From NCBI RefSeq assembly GCF_047496725.1, contig NC_132977.1:1769001-1833000 (forward strand): DNA of 64,000 bases, given 5' to 3'. Both the position numbers and the translations under genes were made by a program. Every line of letters starts with the position of its first letter. Positions within the stretch are counted from its first letter, which is position 1. The notes below the pieces were generated by a model. It was not told where the DNA came from, searched no databases, and saw only the letters and a list, made by a program, of their open reading frames with translations. Positions 37,471-50,161 of the stretch are shown in pieces. The DNA is from Anoplolepis gracilipes. Its lineage: Eukaryota; Arthropoda; Insecta; Hymenoptera; Formicidae.

Positions 37471-38666
37471 GAAATCTTATTAAAATAATTTAAATCTAAT
37501 ATTTTTCATGCAAAGTGTTACACCAGGAAACGGATTGCGCGTTGTAATGTAAGATTGTCGCGGTGGAGGAAAATTGAGGTCGAGTTTGTACAGTCGACTG
37601 TACCACGTTCGCATCTCCACGTCGGTTCTCCGTTGGTGGTTTATATAGCCGGTCTGTTTACGCCTCTCTTGGGTCGTTGCAGAATGTAGCGCTGGGTCAT
37701 CGTGAATGTTGATGCGTCACGTATGCATTTTAGTCGTCCCGTCGTGTCACGGAGCACGAAAGTTTCGCTCCGATTTGCGTGTCTTTCTGCAATTGACCTT
37801 TAATGATTGATTCAACCGTTATATAATGGCTATAACACAACGTACCAATTCAGAAGAAATTATTAAAAATTAAAGCCAATCATGTCTGTCTGAATGGATT
37901 ATATTGATATCAAATGTATTATATTGACTATTCGTCTATAATTGCAATACACATATGTATATTAATAGATAACATATATTTATACGCATAAATATCGTTG
38001 AAGATTATAATTGCAAAAAAATCATTTAAATATTCAGATTAATGAATTATTAAATTAATGAGATGCGATCGAGAAAAAAAAGAGTACAGTTGAGCGAGTA
38101 AAGAAATTATGCATGTCTGTTGGTCTCCCGTAATAAATGACCGCATTAACGCTCTCTTCTCGCTCATGTTACGAACTAATGAGGACGGGAGAGAAATATT
38201 TGATCCATTTAGGTGTCACGTTCGTGCGAAGAACCTGCTCGTGATACAACGGGTAATTTAATTTCGCGCATTATATCGCCGGTATTAAGATCAGAGATGC
38301 GTTTAGTGATGCCACGGTGCATTAAGTATAAGTGGAACGGCGCGAAAGCGGCGCATTGTGTAGCGCGAGGATCGGAAGGGGGCACGTCACGCCAGAAAAT
38401 GTCTTGCCGACGAAAAGGGAGAGAGAGTAAAGGTGAGTAATAAAATCGAGTTATTATCCTTATTATCGTGGGGCGTTTACGAAGGAACACGTAGGCGCGT
38501 AGGCCGCGCGTCGAGTCATTGTCATACAATGTGCACCCGCTTTGCACTCGATATCGTTTGTACTCACATAGATCGATCGAATGAATGGCAATAAAGATCG
38601 CCGAACGATCAAACAATGATCGCGATCATAAAAATTAATTCAAAGTAGATATTTACTTTTAAAATG

Positions 38667-38669
<3 letters not shown>

Positions 38670-38712
<43 letters not shown>
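38670..38712. repeat. (AT)n microsatellite
   Basis: About 21 AT units. Confidence 0.95.
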
Positions 38713-38715
<3 letters not shown>

Positions 38716-38978
38716 TCAGCCGTTATAAACAATATTCTTATTCTTAATTTCTGATCTATTTAATTTTTACTTAATATAATTCTTCCTTTAATAAGAATAC
38801 CCTTTCCTTTAATAAGTATACGGGAAGAAAAAGGCGCGCGTTTTAATTTGCGAGAAGAGTTTCACGTTGAGAATATTTCGTGGAGATCGCATCGCGTATT
38901 GTACAGGTGAAGTTATTCCGAGTGCCACGGTGTAGAGTAGCCAAGTCTTCCCCGAGTAGCCTTATTTACTGTAAGTAG

Positions 38979-39121
38979 AGAGAACGCGCTTGGTAGAATT
39001 CGAGCGCGTCCGCCGAACGCGGAAGACGACCCACTCGAACGCCACTTGTCCCCAAGAATTCCAGGACAAGTGGCACGACTCTACGAGCGCACGACGGTGC
39101 CGGGGGGCTCCCGTATGCAAG
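38979..39121 (+). CDS. Doubtful coding exon, 47 codons, ending in a strong donor
   Basis: A plus-strand frame is open from an acceptor-like cttatttactgtaagtag to donor ATGCAAG|GTGAGG, with entry phase 2 and exit phase 1. The peptide contains PPNAEDDPLERHLSPRIPG and is not recognised. Codon position 1 is only about 53% purine, and ORFs of 96 and 116 codons cover the same GC-rich patch in other frames. It contains the perfect inverted repeat at 39041-39074. Confidence 0.15.
39041..39074. repeat. Perfect 11-bp inverted repeat
   Basis: GCCACTTGTCC and GGACAAGTGGC are exact reverse complements around a 12-base spacer containing GAATTC. Confidence 0.85.
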
Positions 39122-41407
39122 GTGAGGGTAAAGAGTGCGGTCGTTCTTCGTATTTCTTCCTCCTTCTCCTTCTTCCTTCCTTCTACCTTCCACTCCGCTT
39201 CACCGTGGATTCCCCGCGTCCTCTCAGCGAAGGAATACCGTGAGGACGACGCGAAGCGTGCACGGCGAGCGTTCAAGTGAAGCGGGTTAATATCTCGACA
39301 TTGTGGACACAAGTAATGGGGGCCTCTGTGCCTCGGAACAGTCTCCGTTCTGCGTCCCGGCGGCGATACTTTCCGCCATCAGTGACTCTCATCCGTCATC
39401 AAGAGATGCCATTCGCGCGTATCACCAAAGTTATAACTTTAAGTCATCAATTTCTGTATCGTATTTTATTTCATTTATTAAAACTATCTTACTTAAAAAT
39501 TTTTCTTAATATATAAGATAAGGCATTTAAAAATAAATGCAATAATACCCGAGTTCTCTTACGTAGACAAAAAAAAAAAAAAAAATAAAATAAGAGTAAA
39601 AAATGTTTTGAATTATTACCGAGTATGCAAAAGTACATAATTGCGTTTGAAATAGACGGATTATTTGCATAAATAAGCTATGCGCAATTTCGTCAGTTCC
39701 ATTAGACTATGACTTTCTACCGATGTTCACGCAATCTCAGGTGATTAGAATTCGTTAAATTGATACCATTTTATGCAAATGTACGAAACAAACATCGTCG
39801 TATATCCCCGACTTACGAGGATATGCGTAGGCGTTTCTGCTCTGCACTAGTCGAACTCACTCGTCGCTCGTCGCGCTCGTGCAAATTTGCAGCGTCAAAG
39901 GGGGGCCAGCCTTCGACACCTTCGGACCTCGCGTAGGTCGTATCTAATGGTATCTAGCGCGCCGAGACTGCCTCTTGTTAAGCAGCCCCGTAGAGCGATC
40001 GTGAAACATAATGCACTATAGTGCCCGCGAATGTTTGATTTAAATTTATACGCCGACGCGAGCGTCGCTCACTCATATTCAATGCCGCAACGACATCCGG
40101 CCTGAGTCGCGCCCGATAGTTGGCCTATCAAACTGATTGAAATATCGGTGTCGAGATCGACATTACATGTACAACTTCATATTTTATACTTTATACCGTC
40201 TTGCGATTCGTGCCAGTATTCGATCAACTTTGAATAAATGACAGCTAACAAATCGGCCTGATCGATTAATTGACTAACGTTTATTGACAAACGTGCGGTC
40301 CCTTGCGTTCGATTTCCGCTTGTCTCACACGTGCCGTCGAACACGTTTGTCGCTCGACACGTGACAGCCAAATGAGGGAAATTAGATGCGGTTTGTTGCC
40401 GCGCACGTCCGACGTTTAAGCAGGATCTCGTTTATTCTCGCTTGTCGCGTATCCACGTCATTACGATTCGTTTGTTCGGGAAATCATAGCCGCGGGCACG
40501 CATTACTTTCTCTCGGATGACGAACCTCGAGGCAGATAACCCGATCGACGCTGTCCGCTGCGCGTAATACACCTGCAAAGTTCTACGTAATTACTGTTCC
40601 GCGACAGTGACAACGATCAACGGCTTAACGTGCGAAATTGATGCATAATAATTCCGACGTTAAACACATCTCCCATCTCATACCTCGTGGCGTTGTATAA
40701 TTTCAATCTCATCAGCAGCATCATCTCGCGACGCTGGCATGATTAGCAAAACTTTCCCCATCCTAAATTTCCTAATCTCGTCCCTAATGAACTAATTGAT
40801 ATGTGATCATCAAAGCAACGTGGCTGGTGTTATTGAGAACGCTTCCTATAATAAATCACTCACGTGTGAAGAATAATCGAGATCGCAAATATCAGCGAAT
40901 ATAAAACTGACCTGGAAAAGAAAATTTTACTACTGCTATAATTAAAAATCTAAAAAGCAGCCTCTCGTTTCGAATAACATTTTGTCAATTTTTTTACGCG
41001 AAATAGACACAGAGACCATACAAAACTAAAATGATTAATCAATTTATCAACATGGAAGTTGAACGAACGAAAATTGAAAACTCGACACCGTCTTTCAACT
41101 TTCACCGTTTAGAAGGTTTTACTTTTATCCGTCGGCATCCATCTTCCTACGTATAGACCTTTTCTGCGCTGCGTCACATACGTAACGAAGCAGAGATCAT
41201 AAACTATAAGACACACGGCACGCATTTATTTACCTTTTTGACTTGAAGACAACCGGGTAATCATTAGAAGATACTTGGCAAGAGCACCATTACAATAACG
41301 ACGTGTCTACTTCAACGTTCTGAGAAAATATTCTCTCCGAACTCAGCGACGTGACAGCAGAGGAGATTCTCTAATGAAAAGGCTAACCAAGCTTTAAATT
41401 AAATTTC

Positions 41408-41446
41408 CGCGAGTCGCTTACACTTATGTCTCGTAAGCGACTCGCG
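41408..41446. repeat. Perfect 14-bp inverted repeat
   Basis: CGCGAGTCGCTTAC (41408-41421) and GTAAGCGACTCGCG (41433-41446) are exact reverse complements around an 11-base spacer. The flanks add only weak pairs, so the stem is too short for an ordinary pre-miRNA. Confidence 0.9.
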
Positions 41447-43611
41447 AGAGAATCGTCTCGCCGTGTTTCGGTTATGAAAATCTTATCCTGGAGGTAGCAG
41501 TGTCGATAGGCAGGTAAAAGCGGGACACGTTAGATGAAGATGAGATCCGTGTCGGATGGACCGCCTTACCGGTCTTCTGGGTTATGTAACTCTTCGTGGG
41601 AACAAGGCGATTCGTGAGGAAGATATAGTGCGAAGCAAGAGGTGTTTGTAAGATGTTCATATTTTTTTACGATCATAAATGATCACATCACTATTAGTGA
41701 AATGTCGAAAGAATGTGTATCATTTGGCCACATTTCGACTAGCAAGGAGAAGGGATAATCCGAAGGTGCTTGAGGGAGTTGGTATAAGAGGCGCAAAATG
41801 GCACAGGAAAAGGAAATTAGTCATTAGAAATCTTAAATTTTTTTGGAAACGTGTGACCTAAATCATGAGAAAAAAAACATTTTATCACGAGTGAGAAAGA
41901 TCAATCCTCATCTTTCTTTAAATAATTTTATTTAGAATGGTAAAATAGACAAGAACTAATTAAAGCACAGTTAAAGTTAATTAACGTCGGAATCTGAAGC
42001 GCTTAACAAATATCTGAGAACCGTTGAGTCATCCTAGAACATTATCGGACGAACCTGGGTAGGGGTGAAAGGGTACGCGAGGCAAGCTTGCGTCATGATC
42101 CGGAGGAATATGACCGGGATCTAACGCGTTACAAGACACTCATTAACGCCGAGGAGAGTCGTTTCAAATTAACCGAACGCCGACAGCCACGGCGACCAAG
42201 CACGTGTCAAATCGGGGCACGAGTCAATCAACGCCTCACGGCGGCATCGTTACTGATCGTCGTTGATCTCGTCCTTTCCCCGTTAAATTCCATCGTGTCT
42301 TGGAGCGACTGTTGCTTGTAACCGGTAATATCGATTCATTTGTTTTGTGTGTCAATGCATGAACAATAACTTTCTCAAAAACAGTTGCTTGAGATTGTCA
42401 AGCTTTTTACCATACGCAATGATTTACATTCATTTTAAGTGAAATACATCCGCAAATCTTGATAGTATGCAAAAATCGCCATTTTGAATTTATCTGCCTA
42501 AAATAACAATAATTATATAAATAATAATATAAAAATAATAACGCGCACAATTATAAACGTATAAGAAGAGAGAAAGAGAAGGTTTTTGTGCATATCCAGT
42601 TTTGCAATTTCTCAATGTGTGCAAAAGTTAATTAATAAAAGAGGAGTCACATTGCAAGGATAAATATGACAATTATATAGGAAACATTCTTTAAGAAAAT
42701 TCTCTACTGGCAAGGTAATTCTGTATCATCTTGGAACATGATCTCCACCCATTTCCATCTCGCGGGCTCAATTTTTAATCCGAATCGCCAGGAATAATTT
42801 AGCCAAAGTAAGATAATTCAGATGGGTATATAATGAACGGTAGCGACGGTACAATCGCCGGCTAGATTAAAGAAACGAGAACGGATATGAATTATATCGC
42901 GAGAATGCGCTGCTTCTCTATAACCGTAATAACCAGTTAAATGTTTTCGCGACCGAGTTTGCGGAGGTGGAGGAGAGAACGGAAGAGAGCCGGAAAGAGG
43001 GGCGGGTGGAGCGAAGACGTGAAGCGAGGACGAAAACTAATATCGAACAAACCTGGCAGGCCGCCGGCAATTGTGGTTGCCAGGAACGGCCCTGGTACCG
43101 GCGAGTTCCATGCCCGGAGAACTTTCGTCCGTCACGAGGCCGCGGACATCGACCGCCATGTCCGCGAATCGGACTCAATAATTTCGCGGCCAGTAGGACT
43201 AATTTTGAATGCCATTAGTTAGCACATGCCGCCTGGGATGATCCGACCGGCGCGACGGATTGTTATTTCGTTCTTCTTCGCTGCTTCGCTCTCCTCTTCC
43301 TTTTCTATCATGTCTTTTTCGACTTTTGCTTTGGAGAACCACGTCTCTACTCTCTCGAAACTGTTTATTCGCTTCCTTTTTGCCTGTGAATTAATGCTAC
43401 TGCATTATTTCTTAGAGAGCAAAAAGTATATGTATGGAAATTAAATTCAAAAATTTTCATATATATATATTGTTTATTTAAGAAGTAATAAGGAAAGTCA
43501 AAAAACTAATTTCTTATATTATGTTTTTGCTCTATTTCTAAAATTTATTTCTTATGAGTAAATTTTAAAAAAATTATTAAAATTTATTAAAATTTCTTAA
43601 AATATTTTATC

Positions 43612-43615
<4 letters not shown>

Positions 43616-43673
<58 letters not shown>
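43616..43673. repeat. (AT)n microsatellite
   Basis: About 29 uninterrupted AT units in AT-rich DNA. Confidence 0.95.
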
Positions 43674-43674
<1 letters not shown>

Positions 43675-44432
43675 GTTCATATACAGCATTATGCATCAGA
43701 CTTAATCTTCCACTTCCACCACCGTCCTTCTCATCCTTTGCAATTCCTCATCTACCTTCGTACACGTCTCATCTTCTCTCTCGCTTCCTGCTTTGTATCT
43801 TCTCCTTGGCAGGCCGGCGCCACCTCTGATTGAATTGATCGTGATATGGACGACGATTCGCCACGTAGCTATGCGGCGCGCACGTCCACACAGCTGTGAA
43901 TTCTACGGGATAGTTTCTGTTGAGCATTTCCCAGCATCGGCTGGTTGATGCGTGTGATATTAGGTCAGCGAGACCGCACACAGTCTCAGACTGCTTTGTT
44001 CTTCTCTGTTTTGTGTAGATAAAAGTATATCTCTCGTTGCGCTAGAATATATACTGTGCAATTACTTAGGAATATTGAAAATTAAAATATAATATAATAT
44101 ATCAAAAATAAATTAACAATATTATTTTAAAAAAATATTATAATTATCTAATAATTATAACCAGTTAACAAAAAATTAATTTAAAACCTATAATAGGAGT
44201 AACTATGTATAAGAAGGAGATGTTGAGAAGACATGTCAATTTCAAATAACGCTTTAAGGCTTAAAATATATATACGTATAAAGACATCCCGGATATTCTT
44301 AAAGCGCCAAACAATGTGTTATTCGGTGATCAATGCGGCGTATCGATGGCGCGGCATAGCCGGTCTGGTATTGTCTCGTAGTCGCTCACGTAGTCGTAGC
44401 TTTGATGTACACCGCGCTGCGATGCATTGTTG

Positions 44433-44448
44433 ATGCATTATAATGCAT
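44433..44448. repeat. 16-bp perfect palindrome
   Basis: ATGCATTATAATGCAT. Another gatgcattg lies about ten bases upstream, so the ATGCAT core occurs three times in 30 bases. Confidence 0.85.
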
Positions 44449-45449
44449 ACCCGCTAAGAAGCACGCGGGTATATGTCGGTATTATGAGGCGCGCGCCTCT
44501 CCCCGGCTCCGGTCGAGGTTCGATAATCAAAAGCGTCCTCCCCGCGCCCATACCCGGCTAGGATTATATGAATAGAAAGGCGCCGTGATACGTGATGGGC
44601 GTATGCAATTGAAAATCGTATTACGTAAAGGAGAGGGGTAGCGGCGCAAACAACGGGGTATATGAGTGAAAATTTGCAGTTTCTTTTCGACCTCCCATCC
44701 CCTCGCGACGACGAATTCTCGCGCCAGTGGGATTAACAGTAAAACCGTTGTCCGGGTATCGGTCGTCGCGAATAGGCTGATTATTAGGCTGGACACTCTT
44801 TCAGGAGAATGTAATCTTCTGGTCATGTAAAGTGGCCTCGACGTGTACTATGACGAAGGAAAATGAAGCGCTTGTAGTCTTCAATAGGGGCGACATAATG
44901 TAAGAGAAGGCTCTTGCCATCTTTTACGTAATAATATTGAATATTATTAATGACGCGCGTGTCAAACACTATGAGCGATTGAGTCTTTCTTCAGCCTGTG
45001 CGTATGGGTGCGTATATATATGTACGTATGTAAGGTATGTAGCTCTGAAGCTCGAAGCGTACAGCGTACTCCGATCTCTCGGATGCTATTCGCACTGTTA
45101 AAAAATTGTTTAACGACGCGACGCGTCGTTTCAATCGATTAAACTGTTAACTATGGTTTTGCTGCTTATTAAGCGATATGCTTAATCGTATGGAATCATT
45201 GGAAAACTTTTTGTTTGATATGGAGCGTAATCATATCATGTTTCTCATTAATATTTTTATATATTTACTATTACATATTTATGACAGAAAATAAGATGAT
45301 GTAAAAGTGCCAAAAATTTTAAACAAAAAAAAAATATTTGTTGTAATATAAATTGCATGTATAGTTACTTTATTAAAATTGTCCTGTCTCCTCTATATCA
45401 GACATAAAAGCAGAGATAAATAGAAAAGGACACAAAAAGTCTGGATCAA

Positions 45450-45604
45450 TTGACAACAGCTCTCTCATTAGACGGTGGCGGTGCGAAGATCTCAGTAATC
45501 ACGCTCGGTGAAGCGATGCATAACGCCGTCCAATTAGTACGGTGCGCGGCTTCTCTCGCAGGGATAGTCGGAGAGTCCGTCGTTCGCGCGAGCCCGCGTA
45601 TGCG
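45450..45604 (+). CDS. Doubtful coding segment before a GAGGA array
   Basis: The plus frame is open from about 45450 with no ATG at the front (first in-frame ATG at 45516). It reads SLDGGGAKISVITLGEAM and onward. About two-thirds of its first 50 codons begin with a purine, the most coding-like bias I counted. It then runs into the GAGGA microsatellite, which keeps it open to 107 codons. An acceptor-like gacaacag lies at about 45460. No donor or family was found, so it may be an exon fragment or chance. Confidence 0.15.
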
Positions 45605-45690
45605 AGGAAAGGAAAGGAGAGGAGAGGAGAGGAGAGGAGAGGAGAGGAGAAGAGAGGAGAGGAGAGGAGAGAAGAAGAGAGAAGAGAAGA
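45604..45690. repeat. (GAGGA)n-type purine repeat
   Basis: An imperfect pentanucleotide array (ggaga/agaga variants). Together with the CT tract at 45862-45910 it produces the 275-codon ORF at 45542-46369, which is not a gene. Confidence 0.95.
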
Positions 45691-45858
45691 ACGCGCGGAG
45701 GAGCGTGGTCAAGCTTCCGTGCTACACCGGCGCTACACTCCTGCTGGCTCCTACTGGCTTCTGCTGGCGCTAGTCTGTAATTTGCGCGGTCGTGCCCTGA
45801 GGATCCATGGCATCGTCGTCCTCCACCTTGCCTTCATCGTTCTTTCGAGAATGATATT

Positions 45859-45861
<3 letters not shown>

Positions 45862-45910
<49 letters not shown>
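45862..45910. repeat. (CT)24 microsatellite
   Basis: Uninterrupted CT units. Confidence 0.97.
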
Positions 45911-45915
<5 letters not shown>

Positions 45916-48900
45916 TTTTCTTCTCCCTCGGGGTGAAGAAAAGGACAAGGGGCAGCTTTGTACCCTATTTGTATCCCTGTTGCTGCCCGGTAACGGTTAC
46001 GGCTCTCCCCTTTTTCCTGCACCGCTGCTATCACTCGCAATTACAACGCTCCCGGCCGTTTTTAATCTCGGACAACCGGCAAAAAACGTAATAACCTTTT
46101 TGCCGCCGCTCGTCGAACATTACGCACGGTGGGCCCGCTGCTACTCTCGGCCGGTGGGTCCCGGGTCCCGGACCGCGCGAGTCGAACCCTTGATACGAAA
46201 TTGGGGACTCCGCCCCCGCATCCTACTGCCGCGCCGCAAAGCTCAGGGAGCAAGGATAACGACCAAGCCTGTATGCAAATGTCCTGGGTTCGCTCAGATT
46301 TCGCGAAGATTATTACGCCGGTCGTGCGTGCCGCGGGAACCCTCTCGCTTCGGAAATTACGTGCACTGAAAACGAGCCCGCCATGCCCGTTTCGCAAAAA
46401 AGCCCCATCGCAGTGACATTACCCCGAGGTAGAGCCTACCCTACTCGCGAGGTAGTCGCTGACAAGTTTTTAACGAGGAGGCCGTTGGTTTTACTTGTCG
46501 CCCGCTCATTTCGTAGTCAAGTAGATACCACTCGACCGGTTGTTTGGCGCCGTTAAACACCGCAGTTTGCACACGGGTATACGGGGGTACCGCCTTAAAA
46601 ATCGCTCCGTAGCGTTATTAACCCCTCGATGCAGGTGCTTTTTCTCCGTCTTCGTCAAATTCCTGTGTGTGAACTAGAAGAACATTTGCTCGACGAGTTT
46701 GCGTTTTGCATACGTAATCTCTTGTAATTGCACACGAGTACGGTCTACACCGGAAAAAAAAGACAGTCTCTCTCTTTGAATAAGTTTTAAAAAAAAAATC
46801 ATAAAACGGAAAATTTGGAATGTTAACAATTATGCGGACAATGCAAGTGCAATTTAGTTTCTCTTTCTTTTATATAATAAAATTTAATTTTCCTATACTT
46901 TATATATACGCAGTCAGATTTTTAAGATTGTCTAATTTGCCTCTTCTCCATCCATTTGCACCGATAATTTGATGAATAAGATAAGCAAGCAGTCTTTACA
47001 GGTTTCGATAATTATACGTTGTACTAAATATTATCCTCGACGTAAAAATTTAGATATAATATATACCTAGGTATAATTCTTATAATCTTAACGCGCGCGC
47101 ATTTCGGATAAGCAGCTGTTATTCGGATATTTACTATTTTCAGGTATAATAAAATATCCGCGATATTCGCGATAATCTCGAGAGATAGTGATATTTTTTC
47201 GTCACCGATATATTGTTTCAACTTTAGCTATTTCTGAATCATCGCGCCTGAATCGTTACGCGGAATACGAGACACAGGAGTCGGCGCGGAGGCGTCATTG
47301 TCGTTCTTTTCCTTCGTTTCTACAATTGCGTCATAACGCACGAACGGCGGCGGCGGCGACGGCGGCGGCTCCGTAGCTCTCGTACAGATAGAAAGCATAC
47401 AAATCGAATCGCGCCAACGATCATTTGTCAAGCGAGAATGTCCGCGGAGCGTTGGCGCGAGCGGCTATCGCGCTTAAGACCGCGGATTATCGAACAGGAA
47501 CATGCAGAAGCGAAGGAGAAGTAGGAGTAAGAAAGAGAGGAGGAGCAGGAGCGCTGGTGGTGGAAGAAGACGGTAAAGTTTCCTTGCACCTACCGTATCT
47601 CGCCTGGGAGAGTGATATTTCTATCGTCGACGTTGAAGCAGGAACGTGTTAACAATCCTCGCCTCGGCGTTCAGCGATTGATGGCCGTGGAAAGCGGGAT
47701 TTATTAATCTCGATTATTATCACTGTCCGCTGCGGCGCGACCCTATCGACGTTTGAATTATGTGTGAATAATGAAAAGCGATATTTTTTCCCAAGGACAT
47801 TTTACATTATTACTTATTTTTTAAGTAAGTTGTGTCTTTATGCAAATTTCAGTTATTATTTGCATTAAAACATTTTGTTTTTCACGCTAGCTTAGCAGAC
47901 AGAATTTTTTCAACTCATTGTCAGATAGACTATATATATTTTATTCAATGATGAATAAAAAATTGACTAATGTGATACAGAAATTATTGGGTATGCCTTA
48001 TTAATAAACCACTCTTTAAATTATAAAAGAAAGTTTTTTTTTTTTTTTTTTTTTCAAAGAGTATTGTAATACAAAATACGTTTTTCTTGCATCTGATTGA
48101 TGAACAAATTCGTCAACATGAGGGAAATATTTGATGAGATAGAGTGTGATTTTGTGCCATACATATAGTTGCGAAATTGTGACTTGCAAACGGTCACTTT
48201 CATCGGTCTTTCGAGGCGCAAACGCGCGATCGCGGTTGAGAAAGAGAGGAATCGAGATGTCGATGCGTGGATTGCTTTATTAAATTTTGCGCAATGCAAA
48301 CGATTTTCTAACTGCAACGATGCGCGAGTACCGACGATGTTTGAGCAATAAATCACGCGGCGCAATGACATCGGCACGGTTCCATCGGTACCTTCGGTTC
48401 TCCAGTGTCCATCATCCTTTTTACCCTCCTCAATCTCTCTGACATGTTCTCACTTTTGTGTCACCTCTGATCTTGTCATACCTAAGTGTAGAACTGAATT
48501 ATATTACAAGTCGTTTGTACAATTTTCATTATAAAATTACAGAAAAAATTTAGAATAAGTAATAAGTACAAAATTTATTTCTCTACTTTTTTTTTATAGA
48601 TTTAAAAAAATATATAAAATATATATTAATGAAAAAAAATATCAAGAATTTTTTAAAAATGACTGTTTATAATAAAAATACATCTCTTATATACCTATAC
48701 TTTCTCGTTTTTTGCTCGCGGGCATACCGCGCATCATTTACTTACATAAATGGCCAATTAAGGATTGGGTGAGAACACAAACACGTCGACCGAGGTATTA
48801 ATTTAAAAAGTGAATTTCGAAATTTCGATGAGCCGAGAGAGCTGCCCACCCACGACGATCGAATTTTCGCTACGCATTCTCAGGGATTATACATTACGCG

Positions 48901-49456
48901 CGTAGACTATAATATAAGGATGGAGTAAATTATTCCGGTACACGCATAAAATAAGGTACACAGATTACGATAATGTTTATTCTTTCGAATCATTAAGAAA
49001 TCATTGATGCAGTTATCCGCGTGGCTTCGCGGTGCATTAAAGTCGAGCACACGTGATACATCTGGTGAGAACAAAGTGGGAAACGTGCGCTTGGTAATAC
49101 TCTATACTCTATAATCTATAATATGTGTGCATTGTTTCTCATCGAGATTAATTCCTATACCTTTCTTTATATTGCAAAATTCTCTTTCTGTTAATGCATG
49201 CTAACTCGATGGTACCATACGTGTATACCACAGAACGTGATCGTTCAGGTGTATCACACGCTTAATATTCTGAAAAAATATCAGGCGCGATTAATCACGA
49301 CGCCCGAAAATTAGATTTCTACTCGAGTCCGATAAGATCCGGCGCTCATCATCAGAGATCTCGACAGCCACTTTATCCCGATCGACGTGCCGGCTCGTTG
49401 AGCACTGGAAACGTCTATCAGGAAACGTCGAAACGGGCCGAGGGATCGGTCAGTCT

Positions 49457-49479
49457 CGCGGGGGTGGAAACACCCCGCG
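49457..49479. repeat. GC-rich hairpin closed by a GAAA tetraloop
   Basis: CGC-(G)-GGGGTG, loop GAAA (49467-49470), then CACCCCGCG. This gives nine base pairs with one bulged G. GNRA loops are the most stable RNA tetraloops, so a plus-strand transcript would fold here strongly. No surrounding RNA gene was recognised. Confidence 0.85.
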
Positions 49480-49806
49480 GGCTACTCTGAACGCGTCTGA
49501 TGTGTACACACAAGGTTACGATATTTCCGTGTGTACGAGGCCCGAGAGTGGCTCGCGGTAGAATGATTGATAATCGATCGTGCCGAACTGGCTGGAGTCT
49601 CGCGCATCCAACGAAGATGAATTCGTTCTGCGCCGAGGCCTAATTGTGCGCAGTCAGTGGTCCACCGTCAGTGGACTTTATACCGGGTTAAAGCACATCC
49701 GCACCTACGCCGAATGAGAGAAAAACGAAGACGGTGTGCGGAAAGCAAGAATTAAGAAAGAGAGAAAGAGAGAGAGCAATAAGAATGAGAACGAAGTTGG
49801 AATATC

Positions 49807-49810
<4 letters not shown>

Positions 49811-49848
<38 letters not shown>
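49811..49848. repeat. (GA)14 followed by (GACA)n
   Basis: GA units to 49838, then about two and a half GACA units. The surrounding 150 bases are also purine-rich. Confidence 0.95.
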
Positions 49849-50112
49849 AAGTTAGGAGGAAGAAGAGATTGTGCGAGGAAGGAAGACGAGGAAAAGAGAA
49901 ATGAGAAAGGCGGCAGCATCGGCTCGTGCATGGCTAACTAACCTCGCGCTGACCTCCTATCGATATTTCCACCTGGAGTTCGACCCCTGGGAATTCCATT
50001 TCTTCGCGCTCGCGTACCTTGCGAGCGAACGAGCGAGACTACAAACTCTTCCAAGGAGGAGTGCTGAAATTCTTTCTTCCGAGACTTTCTGCTTCGACTA
50101 CGACTCGATATC

Positions 50113-50161
50113 CGCGCGCGCGCGCGCGCGCGCGAGCGAGCGAGCGAGCGAGCGAGCGAGC
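50113..50161. repeat. (CG)11 followed by (AGCG)n
   Basis: Eleven CG units (50113-50134) run directly into about seven AGCG units. The first part can form Z-DNA. No ORF with domain resemblance covers it. Confidence 0.95.

Larger units (their letters stand above)
31959..38669. other. Noncoding stretch, no gene recognised
   Basis: Mixed DNA. ORFs reach 144 codons (35434-35868, minus) and 126 codons (36260-36640, plus) without recognisable motifs, within chance expectation. An AAAG|GTGAGT donor-like site at about 38434 ends a 75-codon ORF, but no acceptor partner is evident. (GACGC)n lies at 34080-34097, (GA)13 at 35228-35253 and (CT)25 at 37184-37234. Hairpins at 33517 and 37441 are listed separately. 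Confidence 0.55.
39122..45449. other. Noncoding stretch, no gene recognised
   Basis: Mixed DNA with CpG-rich patches at 39.8-40.6, 42.93-43.25 and 44.4-44.8 kb. ORFs do not exceed 99 codons and are unrecognised. Palindromes are GCACTATAGTGC at 40013-40024 and a 16-bp one at 44433-44448. The hairpin at 41408 is listed separately. A poly-A run lies at 39569-39585. Confidence 0.55.

Noticed and set aside
45542..46369. Longest ORF, 275 codons
   Set aside because: It spans the GAGGA array and a (CT)24 tract, which cannot contain stop codons. The remainder shows no recognisable domain.
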